This document shows positions 16,899 to 26,445 of a DNA stretch of 64,000 nt, one piece after another. The translations under genes and the position numbers were made by a program. Source of the DNA: Tolypothrix tenuis PCC 7101 (GTDB lineage Bacteria > Cyanobacteriota > Cyanobacteriia > Cyanobacteriales > Nostocaceae); assembly GCF_002368295.1 (NCBI RefSeq), contig NZ_AP018248.1, forward strand, positions 5,034,756 through 5,098,755. Reading direction: 5' to 3'. The notes under the pieces were generated by a model. That model did not search any database. It was not told the DNA's origin and saw only the letters and a program-made list of their open reading frames with translations. How positions within the stretch are numbered: the first letter of the stretch is position 1; each line of letters begins with the position of its first letter.

Positions 16899-18122
16899 AT
16901 GCCAGATTTGGTCAAATTTCTGTGTAACTCGTTGTTGGGTTGGCTGGCGATTCAGGTATGTTTAACCCTGGTGTTTTTGGTGTCTCTGAATCCAAGCCAG
17001 AAGAACTTGTTACCAGATGACCAGTTACCCAAAACAGCGGTGATTCTCTGTCTACGTGGAGCAGATCCATATCTCAGACAATGTTTGCGTGCTTTACTCA
17101 AACAGAACTACCCCAACTATGATTTAAAGGTTGTTGTCGATCATCAAGAAGACCCAGCTTGGAACATTGCTGTTGAAACCATCCAAGAACTAGGTGCAGT
17201 TAATGTTGAAATTAGCGCATTGCGAACAATAAACAACAATTGCAGTCTCAAGTGTAGTTCTCTAGTCCAAGCAGTCTCGGAATTGGATGATTCCTATAAA
17301 GTAGTCGCTTTAGTGGATAGCCATACTGTCGTTCATCCTAATTGGCTGCGCGAATTAGTTAACCCCTTATCCCATCCCAAGGTAGGAGCAACCACAGGTA
17401 ACCGTTGGTATGTACCCACAGGGAAACACTGGTGGTCTTTAGTACCTTATATAGCTAACGTCTCCTTAGTTATACAGATGTATCTGTTTGGTATACCTTG
17501 GGGCGGGACTTTAGCTATTAAAACTGAAGTCATTCAGCAAACGGGACTGCTTGATAAATGGAGCCGTGCTTTAAGCGAAGACATCATGATTAGTAGTGTC
17601 TTACGCAAGCATAGGATGCGGGTAAAATTTGTACCTTCCTTATTAATGCTGAATCGGGAAGAATGCGATTTACCAACCTTAAGAGAGAATATTGAGCGTC
17701 AACTCACTTTTTCTCGGCTTTATCATCCCCAACCATCAGCAATTATTGGCGATACTTTTTCCAGCATATTGCAGCCGACGCTCGTCTTGATGTGCTTGCT
17801 ATGGGCATTATTTACTTCACAATGGGATAATTTCGTCTTTTTGCTGGCGTGTTATAGCAGCTATACCTTTGGATTACTTTGGCTCATGCTGATTTTAGAG
17901 CATGGAGTACAGCAAATAATTCGCGATCGCCATCAAAAACCAACACCAATTTCATTTCCCACCATCATCAAACTCCTCATTGGAATTCCCCTAACTCAAT
18001 GGCTTTATGGGTTAGGAATGTTGTCTTCTTTGAGAATGTCTACAATTAACTGGCGTGGTATCACCTACCGCATTTCCGGCCCTTGGAATATTCGGTTAGT
18101 GGAGTACCGGAAGTATCGGTGA
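16899..18122 (+). CDS. membrane GT2 glycosyltransferase, copy A (DSH in place of DxD)
   Basis: 407 residues. It has an N-terminal membrane helix (LLGWLAIQVCLTLVFLVSLN), a GT-A catalytic region and two or three C-terminal helices, the layout of processive or ceramide-glucosyltransferase-like enzymes. The second motif LSEDIMIS and RQLTFSRLYHP are intact, but the metal-binding DxD reads VALVDSHTVVHPNW, whereas its tandem neighbour has VDADTIVHPNW. That could reduce metal-dependent transfer. The two proteins are close paralogues over their full length, evidence of tandem duplication. By context it probably glycosylates a heterocyst envelope component. Confidence 0.8.
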   Translation: MPDLVKFLCNSLLGWLAIQVCLTLVFLVSLNPSQKNLLPDDQLPKTAVILCLRGADPYLRQCLRALLKQNYPNYDLKVVVDHQEDPAWNIAVETIQELGAVNVEISALRTINNNCSLKCSSLVQAVSELDDSYKVVALVDSHTVVHPNWLRELVNPLSHPKVGATTGNRWYVPTGKHWWSLVPYIANVSLVIQMYLFGIPWGGTLAIKTEVIQQTGLLDKWSRALSEDIMISSVLRKHRMRVKFVPSLLMLNREECDLPTLRENIERQLTFSRLYHPQPSAIIGDTFSSILQPTLVLMCLLWALFTSQWDNFVFLLACYSSYTFGLLWLMLILEHGVQQIIRDRHQKPTPISFPTIIKLLIGIPLTQWLYGLGMLSSLRMSTINWRGITYRISGPWNIRLVEYRKYR

Positions 18123-18161
18123 GGGGGGATGAGGAGGCAGGGGGGCAGGGGGAGAATAAAT

Positions 18162-18243
18162 TACCAATGCCCAATTACCAATTACCAATTACCCATTACC
18201 CATTACCCAATGCCCAATGCCCAATGCCCCATGCCCCATTGCA
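18162..18243. repeat. heptanucleotide repeat tract
   Basis: CCAATTA/CCCATTA then CCCAATG/CCCCATG units between the tandem glycosyltransferase genes. Confidence 0.9.
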
Positions 18244-18319
18244 TTGAGAATTTTCCAGAAATCTTTGCTGCGTAAATCCTAAAACCAGCACTTTCATGGA
18301 ATCTTCTAGGTGAGCAAAC

Positions 18320-19579
18320 ATGAACGATTTGGCGAGATTGTTGTCTCAGATTGTACTGGGATGGCTGGCCATTCAGGTATTGTTAATTCTTGTTTTCTTG
18401 TGGAATTTGCGTTCTAATCAGGGGAAATTATTGCCAGATGACAAGTTACCCAAAACTGCGATCGTTCTTTGTTTGCGGGGTGCAGATCCTTTTCTGCCTA
18501 ATTGTTTGCGTGCTTTATTAAATCAGAACTATCCCCAGTATGATTTAAAGCTGATTGTTGATCGTCAAGAAGATCCTGCTTGGAAAATTGCGACTGATAC
18601 TATCCAAGAGCTAGGTGCAACTAATGTTGAAATTAGCCCTTTGAGAATTATCCGCAAAAACTGTAGCCTGAAGTGCAGTTCTTTACTGCAAGCAGCGTCA
18701 GATTTAGATGATTCCTATCAGGTAGTTGCTTTAGTCGATGCTGATACTATCGTTCATCCTAATTGGCTGCGGGAATTAGTCAGCCCTTTAAATAATCCCC
18801 ATATTGGCGCGACAACTGGTAACCGTTGGTACTTACCTACAGGTAAATATTGGGGTTCTTTAGTGCGCTACATCTGGAATGTATCTGCGGTTGTGCAGAT
18901 GTATTTATATGGGATTCCTTGGGGTGGAACGCTTGCTGTGAAAACAGAAGTACTGCGTCAAACAGGACTTTTAGATAAATGGAGTAAGGCTTTTGGCGAA
19001 GATACTATGATGCGTAGTGTCTTAGGCAAAAATAAATTACGGGTGAAATTTGTACCTTCCTTATTGATGCTGAATCGGGAAGAATCAGATTTACCCAGCT
19101 TAAGATACTGGCTGCAGCGTCAATTAATATCTTCGCGTCTGTATCATCCCTGGTGGTTGGCTGTAGTTGGCGACACGATTTTGACTATATTATTGCCAAC
19201 TCTGCTAATTGTATTGTTCGTAGCAGCATTATTTACCCAACAATGGAACACTGCAGTTTTCTGCTTGAGTTGTTACATTGGCTATATGTTGGGACTTCTC
19301 TTGCTGGTCATTGTTTTAGAAAAAGAGATACAGCAAGTCCTGCACCATAATGGTGAACCGATAACAAAACTCGCACCAGCAACCATCCTCAAAATTTTCA
19401 TTGGGATTCCCTTTACTCAATGGGTTTATGGTTGTGCCATGTTTCTCTCTCTGTGGATGTCAAAAGTCAAGTGGCGGGGAATCACCTACGACATCAAAGG
19501 CCCTTGGAACATTCGCCTCCTCGACTATCGCCCTTATAAAATCGTAGACCAACCAAGCGATCGCAAACTTTCTCTTTGA
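18320..19579 (+). CDS. membrane GT2 glycosyltransferase, copy B
   Basis: 419 residues, a full-length paralogue of the preceding gene with the same N-terminal membrane helix, catalytic core and C-terminal helices. Here the metal site is intact (VALVDADTIVHPNW), with FGEDTMMRSV as the general-base region and RQLISSRLYHP as the acceptor-site motif. Both copies end in a GITY..KGPWNIRLLDYR-type tail. The repeat-filled 200-bp gaps on each side contain matching stretches (TGCTGCGTAAATCCTAAAACC upstream of this gene and again upstream of the GT4 gene), showing that the duplicated unit included upstream DNA. Confidence 0.8.
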   Translation: MNDLARLLSQIVLGWLAIQVLLILVFLWNLRSNQGKLLPDDKLPKTAIVLCLRGADPFLPNCLRALLNQNYPQYDLKLIVDRQEDPAWKIATDTIQELGATNVEISPLRIIRKNCSLKCSSLLQAASDLDDSYQVVALVDADTIVHPNWLRELVSPLNNPHIGATTGNRWYLPTGKYWGSLVRYIWNVSAVVQMYLYGIPWGGTLAVKTEVLRQTGLLDKWSKAFGEDTMMRSVLGKNKLRVKFVPSLLMLNREESDLPSLRYWLQRQLISSRLYHPWWLAVVGDTILTILLPTLLIVLFVAALFTQQWNTAVFCLSCYIGYMLGLLLLVIVLEKEIQQVLHHNGEPITKLAPATILKIFIGIPFTQWVYGCAMFLSLWMSKVKWRGITYDIKGPWNIRLLDYRPYKIVDQPSDRKLSL

Positions 19580-19725
19580 TTGGGGGCTGGGGACTGGGGA
19601 TTAGGGACTGGGGATTGGGGACTGGGGACTGGGGACTAGGGGAAATAAAAAACACCAATTACCCATTACCAATTACCAATTACCAATTACCAATGCCCCA
19701 TGCCCCATGCCCCATGCCCATTCTC
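19580..19725. repeat. heptanucleotide repeat tract
   Basis: GGGGACT/GGGGATT units followed by CCAATTA and CCCCATG units. Confidence 0.9.
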
Positions 19726-19790
19726 ATGAAATTTCTGCTGCGTAAATCCTAAAACCAAAACCAGCTTTTTCATGAAATATCTCCTTTATT

Positions 19791-21068
19791 ATGACAAACC
19801 AACCTCTGCGGATTGCCCTTTTTACAGGATTGTATGCTCCCTTCCTTACAGGGGTTTCAGTAGCAGTACATCAGCGAGTTCGTTGGTTATTAGAGCAGGG
19901 ACATGAGGTATTTCTCATCCATCCCGAATTTAATGATAAATACCCCAAACAAGTTGGGAATCGTCCAATGCCAGGATTAGAAGAGTTACAGAAATTTCCT
20001 AACTTTTCCTCCTATGCATTTCCCACACAGCCACTGATTTTCTATAAGTCTCTACCTCAACCATTAAGTTACAAACATTGGAGTGATACTAAATTACTGT
20101 TGAACTTTCAACCCGATATTATCGTTGTTGAAGAATCAGCCCAAATGAGAGGAGCTTACTCAGCTTTCCTACAAGGTTACGGTCGTGCTGTAGGAGTTAA
20201 ATATGCCAAGCAGACAAAGACTCCAATTATTTCAGTTTTCCATACAGATATCGTTGGCTATATCAAATATTACTTAGGAAGCTTCTTCTTTAACTTACTG
20301 CGCCCAATTATTCCCTTAATAGTCAAGCAAGTCAGCAATGCTTACACCGTCAATGTATTTTCCTCACGGGAACAGCTAACTAAGTACAATAATTTGCAAT
20401 GTCAACGGGGGGAATACTTGCCCTATCAAGGTATTAATTGCGAGAAATTCCATCCTCGTAATATTTGTTATGATCCCATACCAGGCGATCGCAGACCTAC
20501 TATCCTCTTTGTTGGACGCATTACCGCCGAAAAGAATGTTACCCAATTAATAGATGCATTCCCCTATATTGTTGCCAAAATCCCCGATGTGCATTTAGTA
20601 ATTGTTGGTAGCGGCCCCTTAGATGAGCAAATCAAAAAACGCGCCCAAAAGTTTAAATCGGGAATTACGATTTGGGGAGAATCTCACGGTACAGAACTTT
20701 TAGGTTGGTTTGCTAGAGCCGATGTTTTTGTCAACCCCTCCGTCACCGAAAACTTTTGCACCACCAATAACGAAGCGCTGGCTTCCGGGACTCCTGTAGT
20801 TGCAGCCTTAGCACCCTCAACCGCAGAACAAGTGATTCCCGGACATAACGGCTTTCTTGCTGAACCCAACAACCCAGCAGATTTCGCCCAAAAAATCATT
20901 GCTATTTTAGAAAATCCCGAACTGAAAACAGCAATGACTCAAAACGCTCGCCCTTCGATACTAGACTTTGATTGGTCAACTTGCCAGGAGAAATTTGAGG
21001 AAAAACTCTATCAACTAGTTGCTTTATCCAATAAGCAAAAGGTGAAGGTTAATTCTAGTAATTCGTAA
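19791..21068 (+). CDS. hglT: GT4 glycosyltransferase, HglT-like
   Basis: 425 residues with a GT-B fold of the SqdX/GT4 type. The N-terminal domain opens RIALFTGLYAPFLTGVSVAV. The nucleotide-sugar domain carries ILFVGRITAEKNV and the EX7E motif in TENFCTTNNEALASGTPVV. HglT is the GT4 enzyme that adds the sugar head group to the heterocyst glycolipid aglycone, and in Anabaena it sits beside hgdABC as here. The symbol rests on family plus position; a sulfoquinovosyl-diacylglycerol or other glycolipid synthase is the alternative. It is the last gene of the plus-strand cluster. Confidence 0.7.
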   Translation: MTNQPLRIALFTGLYAPFLTGVSVAVHQRVRWLLEQGHEVFLIHPEFNDKYPKQVGNRPMPGLEELQKFPNFSSYAFPTQPLIFYKSLPQPLSYKHWSDTKLLLNFQPDIIVVEESAQMRGAYSAFLQGYGRAVGVKYAKQTKTPIISVFHTDIVGYIKYYLGSFFFNLLRPIIPLIVKQVSNAYTVNVFSSREQLTKYNNLQCQRGEYLPYQGINCEKFHPRNICYDPIPGDRRPTILFVGRITAEKNVTQLIDAFPYIVAKIPDVHLVIVGSGPLDEQIKKRAQKFKSGITIWGESHGTELLGWFARADVFVNPSVTENFCTTNNEALASGTPVVAALAPSTAEQVIPGHNGFLAEPNNPADFAQKIIAILENPELKTAMTQNARPSILDFDWSTCQEKFEEKLYQLVALSNKQKVKVNSSNS

Positions 21069-21084
21069 TTGATACAGCGCTTTG

Positions 21085-21450
21085 CAAGTAAATGAAGTAC
21101 ACCCCAAGGCATCGGCTACGGTGTACACACATCTTTGTGCTAAGTGCAAAATGTGGCTTGATCCCCATAAATCCCCCTTTTCCCCCTGGAGAAGGGGTGA
21201 GGGCGAAAGTTTTTGCATAATGCTCGCCATATATCAATACTTGTCGGTTAAGGGCAAAAGGGGAAGGGGAAAAGGGGCAAGAAAAAACCTTTAACCCTTC
21301 CCCTTTCTCCTTTTCCCCAAACTAAATTCCGATTTGAAAATCCTTAACCGAGCAGTATTGCGCCATATATAGCTTTTCGCTTAAGTTGACACGTATGGGT
21401 AGTGCCATGCCCCTACAATCTGTCGCATTCTTGTTTCAAATGGGTATTAA
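21085..21450. mobile_element. nested miniature elements (types C, D and A)
   Basis: The left end of a GCTACGGTGTACACACA-type element (about 21109) and a MITE-C remnant (GGGTGAGGGCGAAAG and TATATAGCTTTTCGCTTAAG, ending GTTGACAC) are interrupted by MITE-A at 21235-21360. Beyond it lies a MITE-B right end (CCATGCCCCTACAATCTGTC to about 21450). At least three insertion events are stacked here. Confidence 0.7.
21235..21360. mobile_element. MITE-A copy 2 (126 bp, 10-bp target duplication)
   Basis: Ends CAATACTTGTCGGTTAAG and CTTAACCGAGCAGTATTG. It is flanked by CGCCATATAT at 21225-21234 and 21361-21370; removing the element plus one copy restores a continuous MITE-C sequence. Non-coding. Confidence 0.9.
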
Positions 21451-21645
21451 ATTTTGGATTGTTGGCGTAGCTTCTGTGTCAGGAGATGATTCAAAATTTG
21501 GAATCTCAACAGGTAGCACCCGAATTAAAACACGAGAATGAATCCTTGCATCCAAAATTCAAAATTGATTGACTGTTACTTGCTTGACGGGGAATTAAAA
21601 GCATTCTAAGGTTTTACCGTACTGAAAAAACGGGGGAATGAATTG

Positions 21646-24039
21646 ATGGCAACGGTAGAACTAGAAAAAAATGTGATGAGTGAAGAAGAGGTAACAAAGC
21701 TGTGGGAAGCATTCAAAGTATTTGATGCTGATGGTAGCGGTAATATCTCAGCAAATGAATTAGGGCAAGTAATGCGATCGCTGGGGCAAAGTCCTAGTGA
21801 AACAGATTTGCGAGATATGATCAAAGAGGTAGATATTGACTTATCAGGTAGTATTGATTTTGAGGAATTCAAAACCCTGATGGTGTCAGTGCAAGGCGAT
21901 CGCAAAAGCCGTCTTAAGTTGGCATTTAGTGTGTTTGATGAAGATGGTAGCGGTCAGATTACCACAAACGAGCTACACAGCATCATGAGTCAGTTTGGAC
22001 TGACGGATCAAGAACTTGATGAGATGATTAAAGAAGTCGATCATGATGGCGATGCCTCAATTGACTTTCAAGAGTTCATGAAACTGGTTCCAGAAGAGTC
22101 AGAAATCACCACAGGCTATAAAGATTCACCCATTTCTTTTACTATTTCCCCAACAAATAATTCACCCACCGTCACCTCAGAGATAGCGGCTACTACGGCA
22201 GCACCTACATTATCAACCATCACATCTCCTGCACAGGAAATAAAGAGCGACGACAAAGAAGTAGCGCGACTCAAAGAACTGCTTGCCCAACATCCCCAAG
22301 ATCAAAAAGAACGCGCCACTTCTCGCCTGCAAATGCAAATCGGGTTATTCCGCCTGATTCAAGGGGCTGCCTATCGCAGCTTCCGTGAAAGTTTTTCCGC
22401 CAACCACGAAACCCACCTGCGCGTGAGAAACCTGCCCTACAAAATTACCGACTTTGTGCAGTTTGTCCAAAAAGCGATCGCATTGTATAAAGGGTTAGAT
22501 GTCGTAGAAAAAGCTTGTTACCCCTTATTAGATGCCGTTGTTGAATCCATCGAAGCAGAATACGCCCGACTCCAACACCGCATCAAGAACTGGAACACCA
22601 TCGAAAAAACACCCCAGATGCTGGCTGAGGAAAAAGCGATGCAGGAAACACGGCGTAAATCAATCTCCGTCAGAGAGAAGTTTGCCGCCGGGGTTGAGTT
22701 TGCGATTACTGTCAAGAAAAAGCAATTCAGTTTTCGTGATATTGCCTCTGGTGTACTTGCCATCAACGAACTCAACCGTCTCAGACAGATGGAACTGAAT
22801 GCAGAACTTGCCCCACCACCCGCTAAATCAGCAGGCAATCCCAAAGATTACCTCCAGCAATGGCACCGCGTCATCCTCTCTGATGCTTCAGAAGAAATAT
22901 CCGGTGCGATGATGCCTGTAGCTTATTGGTATGAAGATTTTATGCCAAAGCTGCTAGCTGCCTTCAGTGTCAACACTGCTGCAGATATCCCAAGCAACAC
23001 AGTACTTGATGAAGCGGCGTTAACTCAATGGTATGAAGATACCAAAGCATCTGGAGAATTTGACCGCTATGGGGCAGATGTAGTACAAAACTTTGCTCAA
23101 TGTACTCCTAAACAAAAGCTAGCCGTGAAGCAGGCATGGCGTTTGACACATCACTATCTTAATGGTGTACAAAAACGGCGTGAACGCCAAGAGTTTGGGC
23201 GTGAGTCAGGGGCACTATCCCAGTATGTAGCATTCATTGATGTCTATTTGGCAAGAAGTGACGTGAAGGATTCCCAGATGCGCGTCAGCTTTCCTTATTA
23301 TATTGGCCCTGCTGTGTGGCGATTTTTCCACACCACAGCAGAAATTGTCTGTACCAAGCCAAATGCAGCGCAAAAAGCGGTGGTAGAAATCTTCAAAGAT
23401 TTCTTTAAACTATTTGCCACAATGTACCCCTGCCCTTACTGTCGCCACCACCTAAATATGTATGTGGTGCAGAACAAAGAAGTCGATATGTACCCAGTAG
23501 AATATTTATTGCTGGGACGCGATCCGCAACTGAATAATTTTGAAGTATCGATGGAAGCCAAGCTGTCTACAGTTGTAGATGGCCCCGCCTTGCGCTTATT
23601 TTTCTGGAAACTACATAACACCGTTTCCTCATCAATTGCTCGCTCTGAAGAATGGTATCACAAGGATGAGAAAGCTTTTTACACTACCCGCTACTGGCCC
23701 AGTCTCGACTCCGAATTGGCACGCAGCAAAGCACTCAAACACCTCAGCATCTCCGTTGAGCGATTATACCGCCTCTATGGAATTATTAAACCAGCATCGC
23801 GGCTAGCTGGTGTAAGAGTAACGCTGCAAAAGCTGTTAGAAAAAGGCGATGAGTCAGGCATTAGGGAAGCTTGCATCCTAGCCCAAGATTATATTCAAGA
23901 ATTGGAAGCAGCTGTGATCGCCGGACAATTTCTTCAGGAAACCTACCACTTTGATCCGGAAATTGTCGATCAAACTCCCCACTTTACTCCTGAAGAAGAA
24001 GAGTATGCCCGCAGTGGCGTATTTGTGGAAGTGATTTAA
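21646..24039 (+). CDS. four EF-hands fused to an Erv1/ALR-like thiol oxidase domain (797 aa)
   Basis: ATG 21646 is preferred; a TTG lies one codon earlier and GGGGGA is upstream. Residues about 1-150 resemble calmodulin with four canonical Ca-binding loops starting near 27, 63, 98 and 132 (DADGSGNISANE, DIDLSGSIDFEE, DEDGSGQITTNE, DHDGDASIDFQE). A Pro/Thr/Ser-rich linker and a long helical region follow. From about 540, PAVWRFFHTTAEIVC, FATMYPCPYCRHHLNMY (CxxC near 596) and FFWKLHNTVSSS match the W..H, CxxC and W..HN pattern of Erv1/ALR FAD-dependent sulfhydryl oxidases. There is no signal peptide. The protein may couple calcium to thiol oxidation; that is inference. It stands alone after the HGL-like cluster. 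Confidence 0.75.
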   Translation: MATVELEKNVMSEEEVTKLWEAFKVFDADGSGNISANELGQVMRSLGQSPSETDLRDMIKEVDIDLSGSIDFEEFKTLMVSVQGDRKSRLKLAFSVFDEDGSGQITTNELHSIMSQFGLTDQELDEMIKEVDHDGDASIDFQEFMKLVPEESEITTGYKDSPISFTISPTNNSPTVTSEIAATTAAPTLSTITSPAQEIKSDDKEVARLKELLAQHPQDQKERATSRLQMQIGLFRLIQGAAYRSFRESFSANHETHLRVRNLPYKITDFVQFVQKAIALYKGLDVVEKACYPLLDAVVESIEAEYARLQHRIKNWNTIEKTPQMLAEEKAMQETRRKSISVREKFAAGVEFAITVKKKQFSFRDIASGVLAINELNRLRQMELNAELAPPPAKSAGNPKDYLQQWHRVILSDASEEISGAMMPVAYWYEDFMPKLLAAFSVNTAADIPSNTVLDEAALTQWYEDTKASGEFDRYGADVVQNFAQCTPKQKLAVKQAWRLTHHYLNGVQKRRERQEFGRESGALSQYVAFIDVYLARSDVKDSQMRVSFPYYIGPAVWRFFHTTAEIVCTKPNAAQKAVVEIFKDFFKLFATMYPCPYCRHHLNMYVVQNKEVDMYPVEYLLLGRDPQLNNFEVSMEAKLSTVVDGPALRLFFWKLHNTVSSSIARSEEWYHKDEKAFYTTRYWPSLDSELARSKALKHLSISVERLYRLYGIIKPASRLAGVRVTLQKLLEKGDESGIREACILAQDYIQELEAAVIAGQFLQETYHFDPEIVDQTPHFTPEEEEYARSGVFVEVI

Positions 24040-24215
24040 TATAAGTACTCGCATTAACTGACTTGAAAAAGTAGGGGGCAGGGAGCAGGGAGCAAGGGGG
24101 ATTAATGAATTTTTTATGTGTTCTGGTGTAACCAGTTCATGACGGCTACTTGTACCGATTCAAACAATGTTTGCGACCGATAAATCATTCGGAGGGCACA
24201 GCACTGTTCCCTACC

Positions 24216-24340
24216 CAATACTGCTCGGTTAAGGATTTTATACTCGGAATTTGGTTTGGGGAAAAGGTGAAAGGGTAAGGGTTAAAGGTTTTTCTTGCCC
24301 CTTTTCCCCTTCCCCTTTCCCCCTTAACCGACAAGTATTG
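24216..24340. mobile_element. MITE-A copy 3 (125 bp, 10-bp target duplication)
   Basis: Ends CAATACTGCTCGGTTAAGG and CCCTTAACCGACAAGTATTG. It is flanked by GTTCCCTACC at 24206-24215 and 24341-24350. The host sequence is itself a MITE-B relic (about 24145-24370, starting TACCGATTCAAACAATG). Confidence 0.9.
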
Positions 24341-24387
24341 GTTCCCTACCCATCTGTCAGATTCTTTCTCCTCTGCTTTTTCTGCAT

Positions 24388-24442
24388 ACACAGCGTAAAG
24401 CCTACGGCATAGCTACGCTTAACGCGTAGCGTCCCGCAGGGA
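24388..24442. repeat. short palindromic repeat (TACGGCATAGCTACGC type)
   Basis: Interlocking inverted repeats around AGCGTAAAGCCTACGGC, TAGCTACGCTTAACG and GCGTAGCGTCCC, downstream of lnt. A small interspersed palindrome. Confidence 0.6.
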
Positions 24443-24468
24443 TGGAATATTTTTTTAGTTGGAAGTCC

Positions 24469-26037
24469 CTAATCTTCAACAGCACGTTGAATTTTCCAAT
24501 TCACTAGCCAAGCTGCACTACTGGATATTAATAACAAAGGTGTCAACCAATCACCCCAACGCACATATAAAGTTTGTGTTTGCCGTTTATATATGGTTTC
24601 GGAGTGAATTTCGTAGGTATTATAGCCAGATATCCACAAGGTTTTACCATGAGGGTCAATAAACCCTGAATATCCTGTATTTGTCGCCCGCACAGACCAT
24701 CTATCGGTTTCAATCGCCCGCATAATATCCTGTGCATGGTGCTGGAATGGCATAGCAGCAGTGTAATGGGCATCGTTGGAGGAACTGAGGATAAATTGCC
24801 CACCCGCAGCCGCTTGACGGCGAAATTGAGCAGAAAAAGCGGAGTCGTAACAAATACCTGCGATCGCACGCCCAAATGGTGTATCAAATATTTGATTGGG
24901 TGAACCATGCACTTGATGTTCATCCAATGGCGATAAGCGCTGAATCAGTTTACCTAAAATCTCTTCAAAGGGAATATATTCACCCAGGGGTACGAGTTTG
25001 GTTTTGTCGTAGCGGCTGACAACTTCGCCGTTACCTGTGTAGGTAAATAAACTATTGGTGTAGCTGCGTCCTTGTTCGCCAAAAGCCCCAATCCAAGCTA
25101 CTACGCCTTTTTCCTTGACGGCGGAGATGATGGGAGTTGTGCCTAAGTCACGCTGAAAAAACGGTAAAGCCCCTTCTGGAGTTAAGACAGCATCAACACC
25201 TTGGTCTGCTAAAGTTAAATAGCCATTGGTGTAACCTGCGATCGCTCTTCGCAATCCTTCTGGTTTAAGTTTAATAATGTTGGGAATGTTACCTTGAACA
25301 ATTCCTACTTTTAAAGCCTTGTCTGCAGGTTTGCTTAGGGGAATGCTGTATAAGCTAAAACCAATTATGTGTAGAGTAATGAATAATCCAGTGGCGATCG
25401 CTAAATATTGATTCGCGTAAATTTTCTTGTCTTTACGGTGTATCCAAGCTTCAGCAATTAAACCATTTACTGCGACAATTGCGGCTGTCACAGCACTTGG
25501 CCCAGCTAGTTGCCCTAAATGTAAAATTACTAAATTATGCGGACTTTGTGTGTAAGAAAGCGAACTCCACCACAAATCGCCAGCACTCCAAATGCCTTCT
25601 AAAACACACCAAATAGCTGTGCCAATCAGCACGCGCAAAAGCGGCTGTTTGCCTGCGAAACGCACCATCAAAGCCGCCCACACAACTACTATTGCTGCCC
25701 CCCAAAGGGTAACGAATGTCAAACAGAAGGTGGTAATTGCCAAACTCGCTAGCCAAGGAACACCCAACCAATCCATTGGATGAATGCCGGTAATCCAGAA
25801 TAAAGCTAATCCATGATAGCCAATACCCCAAAATAAAGGTAAAAGGAGAAATTTTCGCCTTTTACCTGCTAATTGCGTAGTTTCTTTGTTAATTAAAACC
25901 CAGAGAGGAGCAAGGGCTATCCAAGCGAGGAACCATGCGCCCACAGGAGCCACAGTTAGCCCCATTAATACCCCACTAATCAAGGCTAAAGTGTAAAGGC
26001 TAAAGGATGAAAACAGCTTTTTTGTTTGATATTTCAC
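24469..26037 (-). CDS. lnt: apolipoprotein N-acyltransferase
   Basis: Lnt adds the third acyl chain to the N-terminal cysteine of lipoproteins at the inner membrane. About six membrane helices fill the N-terminal half. The C-terminal nitrilase-like domain shows the Glu-Lys-Cys triad in LTPEGALPFF, YDKTKLVPLGEYIP and GICYDSAF. I place the start at GTG 26037 (522 aa). An ATG at 26121 would add 28 residues, but those are a translation of the left arm of MITE-B at 26063-26194 (CPYKEFICRKHYLNWY), so either the start is the GTG or the repeat has donated a new start. Confidence 0.9.
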   Translation of the reverse strand: MKYQTKKLFSSFSLYTLALISGVLMGLTVAPVGAWFLAWIALAPLWVLINKETTQLAGKRRKFLLLPLFWGIGYHGLALFWITGIHPMDWLGVPWLASLAITTFCLTFVTLWGAAIVVVWAALMVRFAGKQPLLRVLIGTAIWCVLEGIWSAGDLWWSSLSYTQSPHNLVILHLGQLAGPSAVTAAIVAVNGLIAEAWIHRKDKKIYANQYLAIATGLFITLHIIGFSLYSIPLSKPADKALKVGIVQGNIPNIIKLKPEGLRRAIAGYTNGYLTLADQGVDAVLTPEGALPFFQRDLGTTPIISAVKEKGVVAWIGAFGEQGRSYTNSLFTYTGNGEVVSRYDKTKLVPLGEYIPFEEILGKLIQRLSPLDEHQVHGSPNQIFDTPFGRAIAGICYDSAFSAQFRRQAAAGGQFILSSSNDAHYTAAMPFQHHAQDIMRAIETDRWSVRATNTGYSGFIDPHGKTLWISGYNTYEIHSETIYKRQTQTLYVRWGDWLTPLLLISSSAAWLVNWKIQRAVED

Positions 26038-26062
26038 AACTACCCCAATTCTTGCAAAATCA

Positions 26063-26194
26063 TACCAATTCAAATAATGTTTGCGACAGATAAATTCTTT
26101 GTAAGGGCACGGCATTCTCAATCTTTTGGCATATCAAATATCTTACTGGTGCCGTGCCCCTACCCATCTGTCGCGTTCTTTTTTCAAAATGGTA
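26063..26194. mobile_element. MITE-B copy (132 bp, TCA target duplication)
   Basis: Ends TACCAATTCAAATAATG and TTTTTTCAAAATGGTA; centre AGGGCACGGCA...GGTGCCGTGCCCC. It is flanked by TCA on both sides (26060-26062 and 26195-26197). It sits immediately upstream of lnt and may carry or disturb its promoter. Confidence 0.85.
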
Positions 26195-26277
26195 TCACCT
26201 CAACAGTTGCCTTTAATTGAGGCAAATTCTGCTCAATCACGCCCCAAATTCGATTTAAATTTACTTTTAAATAATAT

Positions 26278-26352
26278 GGTAAAGGGGTAAGGGTTAAAGG
26301 TTTTTTCTTGCCCCTTTTCCCCTTCCCCTTTTGCCCTTCACCGACAAGTATT
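26278..26352. mobile_element. MITE-A remnant (right half)
   Basis: The G/A-rich core and right end CCGACAAGTATTG are present; the left end is missing. Confidence 0.7.
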
Positions 26353-26445
26353 GGGTATAGTCTGTGTTTTTAAATCAGGTACATCAGTCAAAATTGATTA
26401 ACACTTGGATAAACTTGCACAAGAGTTTATCCAAGATGTCATGCT

